Shown here: positions 5,943-14,756 of the stretch, piece after piece
How positions within the stretch are numbered: the first letter of the stretch is position 1
Layout of the letters: the number at the start of each line of letters is the position of its first letter
Source: a virus
Reading direction: 5' to 3' (one strand)
Length of the DNA stretch: 31,638 bases
Virus record (IMG/VR): IMGVR_UViG_3300030085_000110
Span: 10,107-41,744 of that record
The notes under the pieces: model-generated
Told to the model about the DNA's origin: nothing
The model's input: the letters and a program-made list of their open reading frames with translations, nothing else
Databases searched by the model: none
Program-made: the position numbers and the translations under genes

Positions 5943-8825
5943 TTACATCAGGTCGGTCATGTCGTTTTTGAAGTCTGCTACCAGACCAAACTTAGGAGTG
6001 AGGAAAGGCTCTGCATCTTGAGGTTGCCAGTTAGGAATAACAATAGGTTGCTCTTCACCAGCAGATCCAACACTAATTGGTGGCATGTTGAGTGCCTCAG
6101 CAAACGTTGTGCCACTACCAGCAAGTTGGAATGCTTCAGTAAACATCTTGTTTTTGTCTTCTTCCTCCTTCAATTTTGCTTCATTGATCTTGGCACCAGG
6201 GGCGTGCTCAGCATCTGCCATCATGCTACCGAATTGACCCAGTGCTTTCTCCAGCGATTCCATCGCCAGATCCATACCACCCTTCTTAGTCTCACCAGAA
6301 TCCTTACCTTCATTACTAGCAGGTGGTGTGACTTCCACTTCCTTCATTGCTTCTGGTGCCACCCCTGCGAGAGTCTCGCCAGTTACATCATCCTTTGCAC
6401 CAGGGAGTGCAGTGATGACATCACCCTGAGAATCAGTAGTAGTGAGTGCAAACTCTTGGGCAGCACGGGCAGCATATCCTCTTGCCTGCTCATCAGTAAC
6501 ACCTTGTTTCTTCCAGGCGTTGTAGTTGTCTTGATATGATCTATTGTAGAAGAATGCGATCTCTGCTTGCTTAGCAGTGGTCATCTTCTTCAGATCATAC
6601 TTATGAGATTTCGATTGACGGTGATACTTACCATGCTTCTTAGCAAGGTATTTCTTCCATGCCTCCGACTCTGTGACTGCTTTCCACTCAGCAGATGTAG
6701 GATTGACACCCGTCAGATCATCAGGTTTCCAGAAGTTGTCACTGACAATCTTATTCATCTGGAGCATGGTGACATTACCAGCATCCTCTTTATAACGTAT
6801 GATGTAACTCTTCTCACCAACAGTCACCTTGTCGCTGCTGATTGAGTCCTTGTTATACTCTGTGGGACTAAACTTGACCTTACCGCCCTCTGCATATCCC
6901 TTCATGGTAGGTCTCAATGCGCCACCCATAGAGAAACCAGGCATACCATATCCACCTGCTGCTGCCTGACGCATCCTCAGACCTGTCAGACCAGGAGACT
7001 TTCTAGTTGCAGGAGTATCAAATGGGACAACGAATGCACCACCTCTAGCAAATCCTTTGTAACCCACCCACTCTGTGCCATGACCAATGAATGAAGTAGA
7101 TCTACCACCATCCAGTGATACAGGATATCCACTCTGAGGACCAGAGATCCACCCACCACGAGCGAATCCTCCTCCAGGGACTTGTCCACCCTCAGAGAAT
7201 CCGAAGAATCCTGTTACTGCATTCCATGCACTACCAATAAAGGACCCTGCTACTTTCATAGCAGATCCCAGAGGATTCTTGATAATCTCAACAACAATAC
7301 CGAAGACTTCTTTCAGCAGTGGAATGATGCCATCTTGCTCCATCAGAGCATTGATCAGATCTTCAAAGAATCCTTCCTCACGACGGAAGAAATTCTTCGC
7401 TTGCATCATCATCTCACCACCAGCAGATGCTTGTGGGAGGACTACAGGTGCTTTGACCTTGCCACCTGCTGCTTTACCTTCTGGTGCATCCTCACCCTTC
7501 TTAGGTGTGAAGAATTTAAGGACAGCAGTCAGTGCTTTCATACCCAGCAGCAGGGGTGCAAATGCAACTTGGAATCCAATACCGACTATCTTCTTGATAA
7601 ATGGCAAGTGGGGTTTAACCATCTCCAACATGCCACTCATGAATCCTCCAAGCACCTTGAAGAATTCAGTAGCGTTGTCCTTCAGGGGTTGGATCACCGC
7701 CATGAAGACATCGCCAACCTGCTTAAAGAAGTCGCCAATGGGTTGGACAAGAGGCTCCAGCATGGGACCAATTGTCTTACCAATAGCACCACCAGCAAGA
7801 CCGCCGACAGCACCACCGATTGCTGATCCAGCAGGACCAAACTTACTACCTAATGCCTGACCAATAGCAGTGCCAGCACCAGCGCCAACGCCACCACCAA
7901 TTGCTTCTGCATCACTACCACCAGTTGCTTTGATCGCCATGGCGGTAGCAGTGCCTGCACCGAGGACACCAGCGACCTTACCAAACTTACCACCAAAGAC
8001 AGCTTTACCTGCCTTCAGCATATTCATCATGCCGCCACCGATGAGTTTCAGCAGTGAGAATACTGCCGATACGGTAGCTCTTGGACTCTTGAGGAATGCC
8101 ATCCCAATGAATAGTGGGGCGGCAGACAATACAAACTGGACAGCACCAAAGAATCCCTTCAGACTAATCGGATTCTCCAGAAACTTAACGAGTCCATCGA
8201 AAGCGGATCCGACGAGAAAGCTGGAAACTTTGAAAATGAATTTACCAAGGGCGGCGAGTCCCTTCGCAAGTCGTTGGACTTTCTCTGGATTCTTTGATAA
8301 CCAGTCCAGAAGACCGAAGATGACAAAGTATTTGAGAAAGAATCCAGCGAGCCTAGCGAGAGCACCGAAGAGACCACCGAATGCTTTCTTAGTTTGCTCT
8401 TTGAATTCTTTACGGATAACCTGAAATTTCCCAGGTTTCTTCTTACTTTTAGCCTCCGCTGCATCACGGAGCTCGCGTGCCTGTTGCTTCTTCTTATCAG
8501 TTAATTCTTTTGCTTTGTCTTTCTTCTCGTCGGCACGAATCTTACCTTCTACTTTCGCAAGGTTATTTTGATTCCTGATCTGAGCATTGACAGATGCTGC
8601 CATTGACTCTGCAAGTTTCTCTGTAGTCAGAGCAACACTATTCAGCGTTGCACCCAGAGAGTTAATACCTGAGATCAGACTTTTAACACTGATCTGCACG
8701 TCACCCATTGCCTTAGCAGCAGTGAGTGGAGTGTATTTAGATCCACCCGAGCCAACAGATCCCTTATAAGATACCATCTTATAAAGTTTTGCCTTCGGGA
8801 TCTTGACTTGCCTAGTTTCTGCCAT
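5943..8825 (-). CDS. Tape-measure-like tail protein, 960 aa
   Basis: This long protein is built like a tail-length or hub-interior protein. Residues 40-145 form a charged coiled-coil (KKDKAKELTDKKKQQARELR), 150-260 are hydrophobic helices (FFLKYFVIFGLLDWLSKNPE), then a Gly/Ala-rich membrane-prone stretch (about 285-345), another helical block, a Gly-rich linker with GGQVPGGGFARGGWISG-type repeats (about 555-665), and a C-terminal globular part with HGKYHRQSKSHKYDLKKMTT that I cannot place. It shares the order and residues of the first 450 positions with the neighbouring 1,118-residue protein (for example IGPMLEPLVQPIGDFFK against IGPIIEPIMGPIGEFFK), so they look like an old tandem duplication. 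No lysozyme or peptidase motif is seen here. It may fill the gp29 role; assignment is inference. Confidence 0.75.
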   Translation of the reverse strand: MAETRQVKIPKAKLYKMVSYKGSVGSGGSKYTPLTAAKAMGDVQISVKSLISGINSLGATLNSVALTTEKLAESMAASVNAQIRNQNNLAKVEGKIRADEKKDKAKELTDKKKQQARELRDAAEAKSKKKPGKFQVIRKEFKEQTKKAFGGLFGALARLAGFFLKYFVIFGLLDWLSKNPEKVQRLAKGLAALGKFIFKVSSFLVGSAFDGLVKFLENPISLKGFFGAVQFVLSAAPLFIGMAFLKSPRATVSAVFSLLKLIGGGMMNMLKAGKAVFGGKFGKVAGVLGAGTATAMAIKATGGSDAEAIGGGVGAGAGTAIGQALGSKFGPAGSAIGGAVGGLAGGAIGKTIGPMLEPLVQPIGDFFKQVGDVFMAVIQPLKDNATEFFKVLGGFMSGMLEMVKPHLPFIKKIVGIGFQVAFAPLLLGMKALTAVLKFFTPKKGEDAPEGKAAGGKVKAPVVLPQASAGGEMMMQAKNFFRREEGFFEDLINALMEQDGIIPLLKEVFGIVVEIIKNPLGSAMKVAGSFIGSAWNAVTGFFGFSEGGQVPGGGFARGGWISGPQSGYPVSLDGGRSTSFIGHGTEWVGYKGFARGGAFVVPFDTPATRKSPGLTGLRMRQAAAGGYGMPGFSMGGALRPTMKGYAEGGKVKFSPTEYNKDSISSDKVTVGEKSYIIRYKEDAGNVTMLQMNKIVSDNFWKPDDLTGVNPTSAEWKAVTESEAWKKYLAKKHGKYHRQSKSHKYDLKKMTTAKQAEIAFFYNRSYQDNYNAWKKQGVTDEQARGYAARAAQEFALTTTDSQGDVITALPGAKDDVTGETLAGVAPEAMKEVEVTPPASNEGKDSGETKKGGMDLAMESLEKALGQFGSMMADAEHAPGAKINEAKLKEEEDKNKMFTEAFQLAGSGTTFAEALNMPPISVGSAGEEQPIVIPNWQPQDAEPFLTPKFGLVADFKNDMTDLM

Positions 8826-8828
8826 TTA

Positions 8829-11800
8829 TTAGAAGGGGGCGACCATGGGAGAGGGCTTAGTCCAGACGACCTGAGGTCCTCCACCTTGATTATTTATTAC
8901 ATGTTGGACAGCAGTTTGCTGCTTCACAACAGGCACCACCGCTGGTGTCATCTCTTGATCCTTCTTACGCTGTGCCTGCTCTTTAGACTTCTTTTGGACC
9001 GAATACAGGTTGCCAGCAGTCACCTCAGGTGCAATCTGAGAGATTGTTGCTCTTTGCTTAATAGCATTCTCTGCTGCTTGTCCACGAGCACGACTCAGAC
9101 CCACTCTCAGGGATGCCTCACCACTGCCACTCATACCAATACCCTTAGCAAAGGCATCTCTGAAGGTGGTCTCGAATCCCTTGACGAGAGCATCCATTGC
9201 CTGCTCTAGGGTCTGTGGTTTAGACTCTGAGCTATCTGAAGTCTGTCCATCTGGAGATGATGAATTATCTGGTGATGTCTGAGGAGATGATCCCTCACCC
9301 TGTGTCTTTACATCACCAAGTTTCTTAGATGGTCTGATAGATCTAGGTGCTTTCCACATCCAGACATCGCCATCGGGCAACTGATTCTGGAAGAGATTCT
9401 TGTCCATGAAGTAATACTTACCAGGACCATCAGTCTTGTTACCAGCACTGTTAGTCTTCTTCCAGGTGCCGCCAAAACCCAGTTGTCCGAATGGATCATG
9501 GACTACGAATCCATTATCCTTCATGCCAACAACCATACCCCAGTGACCCGATCCCTTATATTTGAATCCAACGGGCACAGGATATCCTGCTTGAATCTCA
9601 TCACGGAGTGCATTCCAACTCATTCCAGTTTGCAGAGATGAGTTAATACCAAAGTCGGCAAGTGCTTTCTTCTGAGGATATGCTTCTGTAGAGATACCAT
9701 ACTCACTACGGACCTTGTTATAGTCCTCAGCAGTCATAGGTTTACCAGTGAGTTGTGCTACCCACATTGCCATTGTGGTTGAATAGCACTGAGTATCACC
9801 AGGGCGACCATACTTATCTTGCTTATTCGCTCTCTGGTTGATGTATGGCACATCTTGGATGATCTTGCCACCCTCAGCAGCAAACTGAATGCTAGGGACT
9901 CTCTTGCCACTACCACTCTCCATGATATCTGCTTCGTCATTACGACGCCAGCTATTGATACCACCGTTGTGGTTTGCAAGTTTCTCTCTATACGCTGCAA
10001 TTACAGGAGCAAAGTCACCTGTCTGAAGGGCATTCTTAACTGTGCTCTTAATGCCAGCACCATCCAGAGATCCATAGTTGAAAACTACGGACTCAAGTCC
10101 TACCTTCTGTCTTTCAGTTGCTTTAGAATAAAGATCACCACCTACCTCACCAATGAGACGCTTACGGTGATCCTCAATATGCTTTGCCTTGATCCAATAT
10201 GCTTCCTCTTCGGTGATAGTATCACCTCTCTTCACCTTACCTGAGAGACGGAAACCAGGAGGATAGTATGTTGCACCAATACCAATGGTAGGAATCTCCC
10301 ATCCATAGTTGGCATCTTTGTATGCTTCCAGTCTCAGACCTTCATAGTTACCCAAGACTGCTGCAAACTTCTCATCAAAGTCTCCACTTACTGATGGAGC
10401 ACTCCCTGCTCTTGCGGGTGTAGCACTCGCTGGTGTCCTTCCGTCAACTGGGACTTGACCAGCATTGGGTTTGTTCTTAGCATCATTCTGCTTGAGTTTC
10501 TTGTCACGGATACCAAGCGCCTTCTTCATGATGCCGACTGACTTGATCATGATGCCACGAAGGCTCATGTCATCCTTATTTGTGACTAACTCAAGTAGTT
10601 TTATCTTGAGTTTATCAATCTCTCTCTTGGGACCAACTGGAGGTGGTGGACCAACCATACCACCTGCTGCTCGACCCATACCATCGAAGTCAGTCAGACC
10701 AAACGTCAATGCATCCAGGAATCCAGCACCCACGCTGGCAGGATTCATCAATCTTTTGGCATTGCTAATAACAAACTGAATTGTCTTACCGATGACATCC
10801 ATGATGCCACCAGCAATGAAACCAATGAAGTCACCAAGGACTTTCGCTCCATCTAGGATGAGTTGAATCATCCCACCCAAGAATCCAAAGAGTGCTCCAA
10901 ACATCTCTTTCATGGGCTCAAAGATGGGCATCAAGGCATCCTTGATGACATCAAAGGACATCTTAAAGAATTCACCGATAGGACCCATGATGGGCTCGAT
11001 GATGGGTCCAATAGACTTACCTACCCATTCACCCAGGAAACCACCAACGGCACTACCAATCATAGGTGCCAGGGGTCCCAACCAGGGAGCAACTGCTGTC
11101 AGAGCAGCAGCACCAGCGACACCACCGACTGCTTGTCCAACACCAGCACCGACTGCTGTGCCTGCACCCTCACCACTAGACAGACCCGCTGCAATACGAG
11201 CACCACCGCCGAGTATAGACATTCCTGCCATACCCTTCATGCTCATCATGCCACGACCCATGCGACCTAGAGTCGTCGATCCTTTGAAGGATGCTCGTCC
11301 ACGGACTCTGGTTGCGAATCTATTCTTTGCTGCCTTACCACCATAACGGCGAGCATATCTCTGTCTTACCGCCTTAGATGCGTTGCTAGATCTAACACCT
11401 CTAGGTGGTCTAGCATTAGGATCTGTACCTGCTTGCTTTGATGAATTAAATACACCCTTAACCCAGTTGATGTCCTGCATCAACTTCCATGGCATCAGGA
11501 TATACTGTGCTGCCCTAAATGTAGCAAGTCCACCGAGGAGTTGGAATGCACCGAGAAGGAATCTCAGTCCTCTTCCTACCTTACTCTCGTTTAGATCACT
11601 GAAGTCACCAAACATATTGGTGAGACCATCCATGATGGAGCCCACACTAAATTTGACAAGATTGAATGCAAACTTACCAATAGCAAATGCTAGTTTGAAT
11701 ACCTTGACGAATGCCTCTGGATTCTTCTCCATGACATCCAAGACACCAAACATGATAAAGTATTTGGCAACAGTGCCAAGAATACCGCCAAGTGCCTGCA

Positions 11801-12185
11801 AGAAACCCTTGACTGGTTTCTTGACCTTCTCTGCTAGTTCTTTTTTATCTTCTTTTGCGTCTTCTACGCCCTTTTCTGCCTGCTCCTCAGAATCGTCTCT
11901 CTTGTCTCTCTGGAAGAGTTTCTTAGCAAACTTCTTCATCTTAGCGCCGAAGGTTAGTTTCTCCTTACGCTCTGCTTTGACCTCTTCGATCTGCTCTTGA
12001 GTGTTTGTCTTGAGAAACTCTCTTTCAAACTCGATTAACTTTCTCGCTTGATCCAGATTGACGCCAATACCTTGGACCGCAACACCAGTACGATTGATGC
12101 CCTTCCGAAGCTCCTGAAGGTTTTTACCTACGGGAGACTTTACGGCGGTCGGTTTGATTTTGACGAAACTACGGATAGCAGCCAT
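8829..12185 (-). CDS. Tape-measure-like protein with lysozyme and C39-like peptidase domains
   Basis: This 1,118-residue protein has a coiled-coil N terminus (about 40-125), hydrophobic helices (125-240), a basic Arg-rich stretch (258-310) and Gly/Ala-rich helices (320-500). Residues about 602-765 match GH24 phage lysozyme: EGLRLEAYKD then PTIGIGATYY, giving E615, D624 and T633 in T4 lysozyme order E11-D20-T26; the T4 His31 position is Ala. Residues about 777-947 match the C39-like papain fold: a GDTQCYSTTMAMW box (C800), KGSGHWGMVVG (H881) and VVHDPFG (D897). The tail is Ser/Gln-rich. A virion protein with both a glycosidase and a peptidase could open the cell wall during DNA entry. The GH24 call is firm, the peptidase call good, and the location inferred. 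Confidence 0.85.
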   Translation of the reverse strand: MAAIRSFVKIKPTAVKSPVGKNLQELRKGINRTGVAVQGIGVNLDQARKLIEFEREFLKTNTQEQIEEVKAERKEKLTFGAKMKKFAKKLFQRDKRDDSEEQAEKGVEDAKEDKKELAEKVKKPVKGFLQALGGILGTVAKYFIMFGVLDVMEKNPEAFVKVFKLAFAIGKFAFNLVKFSVGSIMDGLTNMFGDFSDLNESKVGRGLRFLLGAFQLLGGLATFRAAQYILMPWKLMQDINWVKGVFNSSKQAGTDPNARPPRGVRSSNASKAVRQRYARRYGGKAAKNRFATRVRGRASFKGSTTLGRMGRGMMSMKGMAGMSILGGGARIAAGLSSGEGAGTAVGAGVGQAVGGVAGAAALTAVAPWLGPLAPMIGSAVGGFLGEWVGKSIGPIIEPIMGPIGEFFKMSFDVIKDALMPIFEPMKEMFGALFGFLGGMIQLILDGAKVLGDFIGFIAGGIMDVIGKTIQFVISNAKRLMNPASVGAGFLDALTFGLTDFDGMGRAAGGMVGPPPPVGPKREIDKLKIKLLELVTNKDDMSLRGIMIKSVGIMKKALGIRDKKLKQNDAKNKPNAGQVPVDGRTPASATPARAGSAPSVSGDFDEKFAAVLGNYEGLRLEAYKDANYGWEIPTIGIGATYYPPGFRLSGKVKRGDTITEEEAYWIKAKHIEDHRKRLIGEVGGDLYSKATERQKVGLESVVFNYGSLDGAGIKSTVKNALQTGDFAPVIAAYREKLANHNGGINSWRRNDEADIMESGSGKRVPSIQFAAEGGKIIQDVPYINQRANKQDKYGRPGDTQCYSTTMAMWVAQLTGKPMTAEDYNKVRSEYGISTEAYPQKKALADFGINSSLQTGMSWNALRDEIQAGYPVPVGFKYKGSGHWGMVVGMKDNGFVVHDPFGQLGFGGTWKKTNSAGNKTDGPGKYYFMDKNLFQNQLPDGDVWMWKAPRSIRPSKKLGDVKTQGEGSSPQTSPDNSSSPDGQTSDSSESKPQTLEQAMDALVKGFETTFRDAFAKGIGMSGSGEASLRVGLSRARGQAAENAIKQRATISQIAPEVTAGNLYSVQKKSKEQAQRKKDQEMTPAVVPVVKQQTAVQHVINNQGGGPQVVWTKPSPMVAPF
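8890..8897 (-). promoter_or_regulatory. Possible late-promoter box inside the lysozyme-TMP gene end
   Basis: Minus strand ATAAATAA, 65 bases before the ATG of the 960-residue gene, within its upstream neighbour's coding end. It matches seven of eight positions of TATAAATA, but such AT-rich strings can arise by chance here. Confidence 0.3.
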
Positions 12186-12370
12186 TAGAGAGACATACGA
12201 TTTTTCTCTGCGGATTGCCGTCTTTCCTCTTCAGCAATGTATGCTAATAGGAGATTCACATATACATCTCTTTCCCACGGCATAAGATTCTCAATTTCAG
12301 TTAGAGAATACTTGTGGTGTTGTGCAAGTGCAAAATTAGTCTTGTAATAGTTTTCAAGACTATTATGCAT
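12185..12370 (-). CDS. 51: Baseplate hub assembly protein, gp51-like
   Basis: The 61-residue protein begins MHNSLENYYKTNFALAQHHK and holds the run YSLTEIENLMPWERDVYVNL, all helical. Short proteins of this pattern lie between gp26 and the tape-measure gene in T4-like cyanophages and are annotated as gp51-type hub assembly factors. They resemble tail-assembly chaperones in size and in position directly before a tape-measure gene. It is much shorter than T4 gp51, so the name rests on recalled cyanophage annotation and synteny. The end base is shared with the start of the next gene, and it starts 6 bases after gp26, indicating translational coupling. Confidence 0.6.
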   Translation of the reverse strand: MHNSLENYYKTNFALAQHHKYSLTEIENLMPWERDVYVNLLLAYIAEEERRQSAEKNRMSL

Positions 12371-12375
12371 TAGGG

Positions 12376-13080
12376 CTACTCGAAAAAAGATGCGAGACCC
12401 TCAAGCACAATCTCGCTGGTGACACCAGTTTTGGGATTGTTGATAGGTAAGGTATACTGCAGTTTGGGCATGGTCTCAAAGAATTCTTGAATCTTTGCAA
12501 ATTGCTCAGAGTTAAGATTCTCTAGAAACTCCAATGCTTCCTTGGTGGTGAAGGAGTCATATACTTCTTCATCATCATATACTTGACCAATGCAGCTAGC
12601 AGCAAGTTTGAAGACATCATCCATAGTAGGATTGTCTGACATATTCTGGTTGACGAAGACTTCCAAGGAAGGATACTTCATCACAACACCAACTTTATCG
12701 TCAAGTTTGATCTTCTGCTTGTGATTCTCAGGGACTACAACATCAACCATGTCCAGGGGGACACTGACTTCAACTTGAGTCTCTTCATCATCAGGGCAGG
12801 TGACCTTAAATTCACTGACCTCACCAACTGCCTTGCCACGAATCTTCAGGAAGATATATTCAATCTCAAAGGTAGCGAGATCTTCAACCTTATTCTTCAG
12901 GTTAGTGCAGTTTTTGATGATAGTCTTAACCGCTTTGATCATCTCTTTGTCATTCTGAGATTCCATTGCCAGATACAGCAACTTCTCTTCCTTGACCAGA
13001 AATGGACGGTATGCGACTTTGGTGCCCGAAAGGGGCATTGTCAATTCATATTCAGGAATTGCAAGTTTGGGTAAAGGCAT
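12376..13080 (-). CDS. 26: Baseplate hub assembly protein gp26
   Basis: The 234-residue product opens with MPLPKLAIPEYELTMPLSGT and YRPFLVKEEKLLYLAMESQN, the signature of the T4 gp26 family (T4_baseplate). It continues with helical stretches and a mid-protein Cys at TCPDDEET, and ends in a LPINNPKTGVTSEIVLEGL stretch. T4 gp26 (208 residues) is needed to assemble the hub and acts as a chaperone or hub-cap component rather than an enzyme. A late-like box TCTAAATAAT lies about 20 bases before the ATG. It is followed closely by gp51-like and the giant proteins, a typical order of hub genes. Length and start fit the family. Confidence 0.88.
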   Translation of the reverse strand: MPLPKLAIPEYELTMPLSGTKVAYRPFLVKEEKLLYLAMESQNDKEMIKAVKTIIKNCTNLKNKVEDLATFEIEYIFLKIRGKAVGEVSEFKVTCPDDEETQVEVSVPLDMVDVVVPENHKQKIKLDDKVGVVMKYPSLEVFVNQNMSDNPTMDDVFKLAASCIGQVYDDEEVYDSFTTKEALEFLENLNSEQFAKIQEFFETMPKLQYTLPINNPKTGVTSEIVLEGLASFFE

Positions 13081-13100
13081 GATATTCCATTACAGTTGGA

Positions 13101-13110
13101 ATTATTTAGA
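13101..13110 (-). promoter_or_regulatory. Late-promoter-like box upstream of gp26
   Basis: Minus strand TCTAAATAAT, preceded by GTG. The TAA at 13106-13108 is the stop of the gp54-like gene. It is about 21 bases before the gp26 ATG. The identical ten bases plus preceding GTG recur at 24,907-24,919. Confidence 0.5.
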
Positions 13111-13852
13111 CACCAAACTGCGAGACATCTGCCTGTTGTGTAGAGAATCCAAGTGCTTCTGCTGTTGCATCAAATGTATTGATAGTCTTATCCGATGATG
13201 CATTGGTATGGGGCATGACATCATCTGCAACAGTATCAAATCTATACCTCTCATAGTAGAAAGAGATATCCAGTTTAATCAACTGTGTAGGACCATTGTT
13301 GACATTGATAGCAGACATATCAAATGGGAATGCACCATACAAATCCCATACACCAGTAACTCTATTCAGTCTTTGTGAGTAGAGATCACCCTCGTTAGTG
13401 CGTCCTTGATATACGATAGGAGATCCAACTTCCCACTTCTTAATTCTAACAGTAGTCGTATATTCACTGTAGAAGGTAACTCTATTCTCAGCATCTGATG
13501 CTGTGTAATTCATCCACTTCTCAAACATATCTCTATGGTAGAGATCCTTGGGGAGAAGGAAAGATACACTCATCTCAGAGAATGAGGTGTCAGTAGCAAA
13601 ACGACGCATTGCACCCACACTTCTAACCTGACCAGTGGTAATTCTTCTACCAGGAATGGTCACATCATCAGCGAGAGCATTGACATAATCGTAATGATTA
13701 CGTTGATTTCTTCTTACGTTATCATCATTCGCTGCCAACACAGGAGGGATAGCGATTTCGACACCGTAAAGGTTGGATCTGGCAGGCTCAAGACGCCCAG
13801 ACCCTACTAGGTCCATAAACCTAGTGAAACCATTATCGGCTCTGAATGCCAT
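13106..13852 (-). CDS. Tube-fold baseplate protein, gp54 candidate
   Basis: The 248-residue protein shows the tail-tube fold pattern: SNLYGVEIAIPPVLAANDDN at the N terminus, then DDVTIPGRRITTGQVRSVGA, EMSVSFLLPKDLYHRDMFEK, and a C-terminal LIKLDISFYYERYRFDTVAD strand block. In T4 this fold is shared by gp19 (tube), gp48 (cap) and gp54 (initiator). Since gp48 is elsewhere at 14,755-15,645, this is the likely gp54 that seeds tube growth on the hub. T4 gp54 is longer (320). It could alternatively be a different tube-like hub protein. Its ATG overlaps the stop of the upstream gene at base 13852, so translation is coupled. Confidence 0.6.
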   Translation of the reverse strand: MAFRADNGFTRFMDLVGSGRLEPARSNLYGVEIAIPPVLAANDDNVRRNQRNHYDYVNALADDVTIPGRRITTGQVRSVGAMRRFATDTSFSEMSVSFLLPKDLYHRDMFEKWMNYTASDAENRVTFYSEYTTTVRIKKWEVGSPIVYQGRTNEGDLYSQRLNRVTGVWDLYGAFPFDMSAINVNNGPTQLIKLDISFYYERYRFDTVADDVMPHTNASSDKTINTFDATAEALGFSTQQADVSQFGV

Positions 13853-14325
13853 TACAGTCTACTCCAAATAAAGCTAGAAGGGACATCAATCATTCTCCCT
13901 ACTCTAGGCATCGTAAACTGCTCAATTGGTAGTGGAGTCATGTCTGTGAGATCTTCCTTAAGGATAGTCTTCACAGCAGATACATTAGACATGAAGTATT
14001 TATGATGACACCGCCTCGGATAGGCAAGACTTCCTGCTGCCCAATTCTTACAAATTGACTTTCTAGCATCAGGTCTCAGATAGTGGACGTTACCACCAGA
14101 GAATTGCATATTCTGAGTATCCTTATCAGTGATTAACACCATAGGAAACCTGTCATAGAAGGGCAGTTTATCTGCTGTAGCAGCACCGTAGGAAAACAGA
14201 ATAATATCACCTACATCAAAAGTGCCAGTATAGTCCTGCAGTCCATACATCAACTGCTCTCTATACCACTCCTTAGATTGCTTTGTGCCTCCTGCTAAAT
14301 CTTTAACGTCTGTAAAGATGCTCAT
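13852..14325 (-). CDS. Unknown virion-cluster protein (157 aa)
   Basis: I do not recognise a family. The 157-residue product begins MSIFTDVKDLAGGTKQSKEW, then a short helix and beta-rich region (TFDVGDIILFSYGAATADKL, then RFPMVLITDKD) that looks SH3-like, followed by an LRPDARKSICKNW stretch. The C terminus is Pro/Met-rich (MTPLPIEQFTMPRVGRMIDV). It has no signal peptide or membrane span. It lies between the gp54-like gene and gp4 with 1- and 4-base overlaps, so it is co-translated with structural and completion proteins. Its job may be virion assembly, but that is inferred only from position. Confidence 0.7.
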   Translation of the reverse strand: MSIFTDVKDLAGGTKQSKEWYREQLMYGLQDYTGTFDVGDIILFSYGAATADKLPFYDRFPMVLITDKDTQNMQFSGGNVHYLRPDARKSICKNWAAGSLAYPRRCHHKYFMSNVSAVKTILKEDLTDMTPLPIEQFTMPRVGRMIDVPSSFIWSRL

Positions 14326-14756
14326 ACCTTCAATTCTACTTCGGTGAGTATCATGAATTCCATCTTACGATCATTACAGTATTCTCTTGCTGCCTTCCAC
14401 TTCGCATCATTGACAGCATATGTCTTAACTTCACTCAGATATTTTCTAGTAACTCTTCCCTTCTTTTTAGGGGGCGCAGTCTGCGACTTCGGTTTAACCT
14501 CAACAATGAACCTCTGAGTCCTTCCGCTCCTGGTTCGTGCTCTGACGTAGAAATCGGGGAAATAGCGATGAACCCGATTGTCAACAGGACTGACGTATGG
14601 AATAACGATCTCTTCACTTCCCCACTCCAAGACGTTTTCATTCTTGTCGCACCATACCATAAACTTTCTTTCCCACAAACTTCGATAAATAATATTTGTA
14701 GGATCACCCTTATACTTATGTCTATTTGATGGTCGGAATCTTCCAGAATAACTCAT
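14322..14756 (-). CDS. 4: Head completion protein gp4 (nuclease-fold)
   Basis: The 144-residue product (MSYSGRFRPSNRHKYKGDPT...) matches T4 gp4, a protein that finishes DNA-filled heads before tail joining. It also carries a TnsA/PD-(D/E)XK-like core: E in LWERKFMVW, D in RYFPDFYVRA and ExK in FIVEVKPKSQ, so a nuclease fold is likely. I chose the ATG at 14756 because family members begin with M-x-Y-S-G; an ATG at 14765 would add three residues. The start codon is nested with the gp48 start in a single CATG (14754-14757). A perfect TATAAATA box sits 155 bases upstream on the minus strand, inside gp48. Confidence 0.9.
   Translation of the reverse strand: MSYSGRFRPSNRHKYKGDPTNIIYRSLWERKFMVWCDKNENVLEWGSEEIVIPYVSPVDNRVHRYFPDFYVRARTRSGRTQRFIVEVKPKSQTAPPKKKGRVTRKYLSEVKTYAVNDAKWKAAREYCNDRKMEFMILTEVELKV
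14684..14691 (+). promoter_or_regulatory. Late-promoter-like box for gp48-gp53
   Basis: Plus strand GATAAATA (then ATATTTG), one mismatch from T4 TATAAATA, about 64 bases before the gp48 ATG and inside the gp4 coding sequence. It is the only late box I see in the plus direction, as expected for the only plus-strand genes. Confidence 0.6.

Noticed and set aside
7279-7860. Long plus-strand frame of 193 codons, and the other long plus frames inside 5,943-12,185
   Set aside because: They are shadows of the Gly/Ala/Pro-rich tape-measure genes: Pro/Ala/Thr-rich without domains, no spaced Shine-Dalgarno, while the minus frames show clear protein structure.
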